From: JBAYVY01 sp041674345
GTDB lineage: Bacteria > Planctomycetota > Phycisphaerae > Phycisphaerales > Zrk34
Direction of reading: 5' to 3'
Length of the DNA: 5,196 nt
NCBI GenBank assembly: GCA_041674345.1
Contig: JBAYVY010000265.1
Location: 1 to 5,196 of the forward strand
Within the stretch, counting starts at the first letter, position 1; every line of letters starts with the position of its first letter. The notes beneath the pieces are model-generated. The model made no database searches, was not told where the DNA came from, and saw only the letters and a program-made list of their open reading frames with translations. The translations under genes and the position numbers were made by a program. Shown here in pieces: positions 1 through 3,323 of the stretch.

Positions 1-23
1 CCCGTACACCCAGCCGCGCTGGA

Positions 24-29
24 AAGGAG
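24..29 (+). promoter_or_regulatory. Shine-Dalgarno site of the LysM gene
   Basis: AAGGAG lies 8 nt before the ATG at 38, a near-ideal ribosome binding site that supports this start. It is the only clear Shine-Dalgarno sequence before a gene in the window: the starts at 1166 and 2562 have none, and the start of the minus-strand gene lies outside. Confidence 0.8.
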
Positions 30-37
30 TCCTTCCG

Positions 38-1003
38 ATGGGTACCGGTTATAAAGTGGCCGTCGCTTCGATCGTGGTTCTGGTTCTCGCCGTGGTCAGC
101 TATTACATGTTCTTCGCCGCACGCGGTGATTCTTCCAGGGGTGCCATCGACACCTCGCACCTGCCCGCGCCCACCCCGCCCGCTTCCGCCGCGACGCCCA
201 GCCAAAACGATCCGTCCCTAACCCCCACCCCCGCCCCCGGAAGTGTCCCCGGAAGTGTCGCCCCCGGAACGGCCGCCCACATCAGCGACGATGAAGTGCA
301 GGCACTGCTCAACAGCACCGCGCCCGCCGCCGCCGCCGGCTCACCCGGCTCCACCCCTTCCGCAACGCCCGGCTCGGCCTCCCCATCCTCCGGCCCTTCC
401 CTGACGCTCGGTGTCACCGACGGCTCGGCACCGGCCATTCGTCCCCTGACCGGCACCGCCCCCGATTCTTCGCCCCGTCCCTCCGTCGGCCCGTCCACCA
501 CTTTCACCATTCCCCCCGCGACATCCTCCTCCCGCCCCGCCAACTCCCTCGGCTCCACCAGCGCCACATCCCTCGGCGAAGCCGGTCCATCCGGCTCCAG
601 CAAGTCCTACTCCGTCAAACAAGGCGACACCCTCTGGGTCATCGCGCAAAAAGAACTCGGCAACGGCGCGCGATGGGCCGTCATCGCCAGGGCCAATCCC
701 AACATCGATCCCAACAATCTCCAGCCCGGCCAGAAACTCATCATCCCCGCCCCGTCCTCCTCTTCCGCATCCGCCAACTCGCTCCCACGCTCCTCATCAT
801 CGTCAGCCGCCAACACCGCCGCGACCGCTGCGTCAGGCGGCAAGACCATCACGGTCGCCGAGGGTGACACGCTCTGGTCCATCGCGGAAACGCAACTGGG
901 CGACGGCAACAAATGGAAGCTGATCTTCAACGCCAACCGCAAATCCCTCTCCACCCCCGACGATCTCCAGGCCGGCCAGAAACTCGTCATCCCCACCCGC
1001 TGA
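38..1003 (+). CDS. Membrane-anchored protein with two LysM domains
   Basis: This 321-residue protein probably binds peptidoglycan or another GlcNAc polymer on the outer side of the cytoplasmic membrane. Residues 6-26 form one hydrophobic segment after a short Lys-containing N-terminus, read as an uncleaved signal anchor. Residues 32-187 are a low-complexity Pro/Ser/Thr/Ala linker, probably disordered. LysM 1 spans about 189-238 (YSVKQGDTLWVIAQ to LQPGQKLIIPA). After a Ser/Ala-rich spacer, LysM 2 spans 269-321 and ends the protein (ITVAEGDTLWSIAE to LQAGQKLVIPT). Both repeats show the family's GDTLW start and GQKLxIP end. No catalytic domain is visible, so a role as cell-wall tether or division/envelope accessory is inferred. 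The linker holds one ordered-looking stretch, ISDDEVQALLN (82-92), and a GSVPGSVAPG repeat. The coding strand of the linker is strikingly C-rich and G-poor. The start is fixed by the Shine-Dalgarno site at 24-29. The upstream neighbour is outside the window. Confidence 0.92.
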   Translation: MGTGYKVAVASIVVLVLAVVSYYMFFAARGDSSRGAIDTSHLPAPTPPASAATPSQNDPSLTPTPAPGSVPGSVAPGTAAHISDDEVQALLNSTAPAAAAGSPGSTPSATPGSASPSSGPSLTLGVTDGSAPAIRPLTGTAPDSSPRPSVGPSTTFTIPPATSSSRPANSLGSTSATSLGEAGPSGSSKSYSVKQGDTLWVIAQKELGNGARWAVIARANPNIDPNNLQPGQKLIIPAPSSSSASANSLPRSSSSSAANTAATAASGGKTITVAEGDTLWSIAETQLGDGNKWKLIFNANRKSLSTPDDLQAGQKLVIPTR

Positions 1004-1008
1004 GAAGC

Positions 1009-1148
1009 GGGAATGACGAATGACGAAGCACGAATGACGAAAGAAATCCCAAATTCAAAATTCCAATCCGGCAAACACGTCATGCCTGTTTGAATATTGG
1101 AATTTGGAGTTTGATTCGTCATTCGGATTTCGTCATTCGTCATTTCCC
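1009..1148. repeat. Intergenic long-hairpin repeat with heptamer arms
   Basis: This 140-bp element fills almost the whole gap between the LysM and phosphodiesterase genes. The left arm carries four 7-bp units: AATGACG at 1012, 1019 and 1033, with a variant AAGCACG at 1026. The right arm carries their reverse complement in mirror order: CGTCATT at 1117, 1131 and 1138, with a variant CGGATTT at 1124. Inside these, AATTCCAAT (1059-1067) pairs with ATTGGAATT (1096-1104), and CAAACA (1072-1077) pairs with TGTTTG (1087-1092), leaving the loop CGTCATGCC. GGGAA at 1009 also pairs with TTCCC at 1144-1148. It is A+T-richer than its surroundings. No target-site duplication or transposase is visible. It may end transcription of the LysM gene or stabilise its mRNA end. 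I believe similar sequences are scattered in PVC-group genomes, but this is from memory. Confidence 0.85.
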
Positions 1149-1152
1149 ACGT

Positions 1153-1158
1153 TATACT
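1153..1158 (+). promoter_or_regulatory. Possible -10 box of a near-leaderless promoter
   Basis: TATACT matches five of six positions of the bacterial -10 consensus and ends 7 nt before the ATG at 1166. Transcription would start at or beside the start codon, giving a leaderless mRNA, which fits the absence of a Shine-Dalgarno site. No convincing -35 box is present at 16-18 bp spacing; that position falls inside the hairpin repeat (around 1129-1135). Confidence 0.35.
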
Positions 1159-1165
1159 TTCCGCT

Positions 1166-2473
1166 ATGAAACGCACCCTCCTGCTCGATCTTCCCGCGCT
1201 CTCTTCCCGTCTGCTCGATGCCTTGCCCGCTGATCGCCGGCCTGCGTGGCTGAACACGCTGATCGCGCGCGGGCGGGCCGTCCTTCAGCCCCCGCTGCCC
1301 GCCGTGACGATGACCGTGCAGGCCACCCTCGCCACCGGCACGCCCCCGGAAGTTCATGGCATCATCGCCAACGGTTTGCCGACGTACCGCCTGCCCGATA
1401 CGCACACATTGCTCGACACCGATTCCTTCGCCGATTACCGCCGCAACGTCGCCTTCTGGGAACAGTCCGCCGATCTGGTCCAAGCCCCGCGCTTCTGGGA
1501 AACGCGACCTTGCCGTGTGGCGATGATCTGCGTCCAATCCTCCATCGGCGCCGCCGATGTCGTCGTCACGCCCAAGCCCACGCACACGCCCGATGGCCGC
1601 ACCGTCCCCGATTGCTGGACCGCCCCCGCAAGTTTGAATGACGAGTTGAAGGCGAAGATCGGGCCTTTGCCGCTGATGCACTACTGGGGGCCGCTGGCCA
1701 ACATCAAAAGTTCGCAGTGGATCGCCGCCGCCGCCGAGCACGTCTGGCAACATCACCCCGTCGATTTGCAGTGGGTTTATGTCCCGCATTTGGACTGCGA
1801 CGCGCAGCGGCTCGGTCCCGGCGATCCCAAACTCGTCGATGAACTGTTCGCCGTGCTGAACGTCATCACCCCGCTGGTCGAACTGGCCGAACGCGACGGC
1901 GCCCGCGTCGTCCTGTTCAGCGAATACGGCATGACCAACGTGAACCGTTCCTTCGCGCCCAACGTCCTGTTGCGCCACGCCGGTCTGCTCACCACCCAGC
2001 CGCTTGCGGCTTCGCGATCAACGGAAATCGACTTCGCCAAAACCCCCGCCTTCGCCCTCTGCGATCATCAGGTCGCCCATATCTATTGCCGCGATGCGCC
2101 AACCACCGAACGCGCCGACCAATTGTTCCGACAACTTCCGGGGGTGAAGATCACAACTTCCGGGGGTCCGCGGGCCGGCGATCTGGTTCTCTATGCTCCC
2201 GAAGACGCATGGTTCGAGTATCGCTGGTGGGACGACTGGACCCAGGCCCCCGATTACGCATGGTCCGTCGATATCCATCGCAAGCCGGGTTACGATCCGA
2301 CCGAGTTGTTCTTCGACCCCGCCACGCGCCGCATCCGCGCCGATCAGCCGCGATGGGTGAAAGGTTCGCACGGCTCGCTGCCCGCCGATCAGCGCGACTG
2401 GCCGGTGCTGCTGGGCGTCGAAAACGCGCCCGCCGTGCTTCACGCAACCTCCGTCGCATCGTTGCTTCAATAA
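1166..2473 (+). CDS. Type I phosphodiesterase/nucleotide pyrophosphatase family protein (alkaline phosphatase superfamily)
   Basis: This 435-residue protein has no signal peptide or membrane segment, so it probably acts in the cytosol on a phosphodiester or pyrophosphate substrate that cannot be named. The family core is visible: a first metal-ligand Asp (D8, LLLDLP), the nucleophile region LPAVTMTVQATLATGTPPEVHG with T48 as the likely nucleophile and H64 in the conserved P-x-x-HGI, the YVPHLDCDAQRLGPGDP segment (D210), FSEYGMT (251-257), and a late GSHG (H402). Against nucleotide pyrophosphatases, the usual D-x-x-x-H reads D210-x-x-x-Q214 and the usual SDHGM reads S-E253-Y254-G-M. Two metal His positions are therefore lost and an Asp is replaced by Glu. 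It may be a variant-site subfamily, as in the AP-like protein of ebo-type clusters, or have altered chemistry. The start lacks a Shine-Dalgarno site; the ATG at 1166 fits the family N-terminus and a nearby -10 box. It is followed by the DUF456 gene 88 bp downstream on the same strand. Confidence 0.88.
   Translation: MKRTLLLDLPALSSRLLDALPADRRPAWLNTLIARGRAVLQPPLPAVTMTVQATLATGTPPEVHGIIANGLPTYRLPDTHTLLDTDSFADYRRNVAFWEQSADLVQAPRFWETRPCRVAMICVQSSIGAADVVVTPKPTHTPDGRTVPDCWTAPASLNDELKAKIGPLPLMHYWGPLANIKSSQWIAAAAEHVWQHHPVDLQWVYVPHLDCDAQRLGPGDPKLVDELFAVLNVITPLVELAERDGARVVLFSEYGMTNVNRSFAPNVLLRHAGLLTTQPLAASRSTEIDFAKTPAFALCDHQVAHIYCRDAPTTERADQLFRQLPGVKITTSGGPRAGDLVLYAPEDAWFEYRWWDDWTQAPDYAWSVDIHRKPGYDPTELFFDPATRRIRADQPRWVKGSHGSLPADQRDWPVLLGVENAPAVLHATSVASLLQ
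1996..2012. repeat. CTTG-centred palindrome, copy 1 (inside the phosphodiesterase gene)
   Basis: CCAGCCGCTTGCGGCTT is identical over 17 nt to 2518-2534. The core AGCCG-CTTG-CGGCT is a short hairpin; as RNA it is a G-C-closed CUUG tetraloop, a known stable type. Here it encodes part of TTQPLAAS (residues 276-283), in a stretch between the metal-site motif and the DHQVAHIY segment that looks weakly constrained. Confidence 0.7.
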
Positions 2474-2561
2474 CGTAATGGTTGGGCGATTGGATGATGT
2501 ATGATCGGGTGAAACGTCCAGCCGCTTGCGGCTTAGCAACCCTACTTCCACCAATCACCCC
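2474..2561 (+). promoter_or_regulatory. Leader of the DUF456 gene with a possible -10 box
   Basis: This 88-bp gap separates the phosphodiesterase stop from the DUF456 start. TATGAT at 2500-2505 resembles a -10 box, but no good -35 lies at normal spacing (TTGGGC at 2482 is only 12 bp away). A start near 2512 would give a leader of about 50 nt containing the hairpin at 2520-2533. No Shine-Dalgarno sequence precedes the ATG at 2562; the 22 nt before it are C/A-rich and pyrimidine-heavy. The gene could equally be read through from the phosphodiesterase gene. Confidence 0.3.
2518..2534. repeat. CTTG-centred palindrome, copy 2 (intergenic)
   Basis: This is the second exact copy of the 17-mer at 1996-2012, with arms AGCCGC (2520-2525) and GCGGCT (2528-2533). 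It lies between the phosphodiesterase stop and the DUF456 start. It could act as an mRNA hairpin in the DUF456 leader. It has no T-run, so it is not a standard terminator. Confidence 0.7.
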
Positions 2562-3083
2562 ATGTTTTACATTTACGCTTCACTGCTGATCGTCGTCAAC
2601 CTCGTGTGTCTGTCGCTGACGCTCGCGGGCCTTCCGGGCATCTGGCTGATGATCGGCATGTCGCTGCTGGCCGCGTGGCTTGTCCCTTCATCGCATCACA
2701 TCGGGTTTGACGTGTCCACGTTGATCGCCGTGGTCGTGATCGCCGCGATTGCCGAGGTCATTGAATTGCTCGCCGGCGCGACCGGTTCCAAACGGCTCGG
2801 CGGCTCGCGCTGGGGCGCGGTCGGCGCTCTGATCGGCGGCGTCGCAGGCGCGCTGGTGGGCACCGTGTTCATCCCCATCCCGGTGATCGGCACCATCGCC
2901 GGGGCCGTCGGCGGCGCGTTCGCCGGCGCGACCACTCTGGAACTGATCTCCGGCAAACCCCACCCCCAGGCCCTCCGCAGCGGCGGCGGCGCGGCCGCCG
3001 GGCACTTCATCGGCATCCTCGCCAAGTTCTCCCTCGGCTCCCTCGTCTGGCTCATCCTCGCCGTCGCCGCGTTCCGCGCGTGA
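2562..3083 (+). CDS. DUF456 family small membrane protein
   Basis: This 173-residue integral membrane protein has unknown function. Hydrophobic segments lie at about 4-22, 25-42, 52-71, 84-102, 104-126 (the last two very Gly/Ala-rich, like glycine-zipper helices) and 153-170. Features of the DUF456 family are visible: the early LAGLPG turn (21-26), the AEVIELLAGATGSKRLGGSRWG segment (64-85) that leads into the Gly-rich hairpin, FIPIPVIGTIAGAVGGAFAG (103-122), and the C-terminal ALRSGGGAAAGHFIGILAKF (137-156). The length is usual for the family. The reading frame opens at a TTG (2526), but the start is placed at ATG 2562 because the 12 extra residues are polar, are encoded partly by a repeated palindrome, and do not belong to the family N-terminus. 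It is probably co-transcribed with the upstream phosphodiesterase gene or driven from a weak promoter in the gap; neither neighbour explains its role. Confidence 0.9.
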   Translation: MFYIYASLLIVVNLVCLSLTLAGLPGIWLMIGMSLLAAWLVPSSHHIGFDVSTLIAVVVIAAIAEVIELLAGATGSKRLGGSRWGAVGALIGGVAGALVGTVFIPIPVIGTIAGAVGGAFAGATTLELISGKPHPQALRSGGGAAAGHFIGILAKFSLGSLVWLILAVAAFRA

Positions 3084-3107
3084 GGGGGAATGGGCGATGA
3101 GTGCATT

Positions 3108-3223
3108 GGGTAGCGAGTAGCGAGTGGTGAGTAGCGAGTGGAGATCGGCCCGTGATGCGGGAGCGGCCCGATAAGCCGGTTCACGCGGCCCCCGCACCAT
3201 TCGCTACTCACTACTCGCTACCC
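3108..3223. repeat. Intergenic hairpin repeat with GTAGCGA heptamer arms
   Basis: This 116-bp inverted repeat lies between the convergent DUF456 and fucokinase genes. Left arm: GTAGCGA at 3110, 3117 and 3131, with GTGGTGA at 3124 and GTGGAGA at 3138. Right arm: TCGCTAC at 3201 and 3215, with TCACTAC at 3208. The right arm is one unit shorter than the left. GGG at 3108 pairs with CCC at 3221-3223, and GTGG at 3138 faces CCAT at 3198-3201. The interior is GC-rich and partly self-complementary: TGCGGG (3156-3161) with CCCGCA (3191-3196). In this position it could end transcription from both sides, although no T-run follows either arm. No coding potential beyond chance was seen. Confidence 0.85.
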
Positions 3224-3274
3224 GATTCGGCAAGCCACGGGTTATCCAAAACTCACGTTAAAATGAAAGCGTAT

Positions 3275-3309
3275 GTCTCCTGTCTCCTGACTCCTGTCTC
3301 CCGTCTCCT
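3275..3309. repeat. Tandem heptamer array (GTCTCCT units)
   Basis: Five adjacent 7-bp units: GTCTCCT (3275), GTCTCCT (3282), GACTCCT (3289), GTCTCCC (3296) and GTCTCCT (3303), followed by TCCC. It ends 14 bp before the stop codon of the minus-strand fucokinase gene, so it lies in that gene's 3' untranslated region. Unlike the other two heptamer elements, I find no mirror-image arm nearby. It resembles in form, not sequence, the short tandemly repeated heptanucleotides of filamentous cyanobacteria. Confidence 0.85.
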
Positions 3310-3323
3310 TCCCATGCGATTGT

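Noticed and set aside
1009..1148. A transposon-derived MITE or insertion sequence remnant
   Set aside because: Inverted arms are present, but no target-site duplication and no transposase fragment can be seen, so it is listed only as a repeat.
607..1257. A 216-codon minus-strand open frame
   Set aside because: It runs across the end of the LysM gene, the hairpin repeat and the start of the phosphodiesterase gene. Its middle part (MTNDEIRMTNQ and onward) is just the translated heptamer repeat.
2526..2561. Upstream TTG start for the DUF456 protein
   Set aside because: The extra residues MRLSNPTSTNHP are polar, begin inside a repeated palindrome and have no ribosome binding site; the ATG at 2562 gives the usual family N-terminus.
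3108..3309. A CRISPR array
   Set aside because: The units are 7 bp and directly adjacent, with no unique spacers of 25-40 bp.
3084..3323. A classical rho-independent terminator between the convergent genes
   Set aside because: The hairpin arms are not followed by a T-run on either strand.
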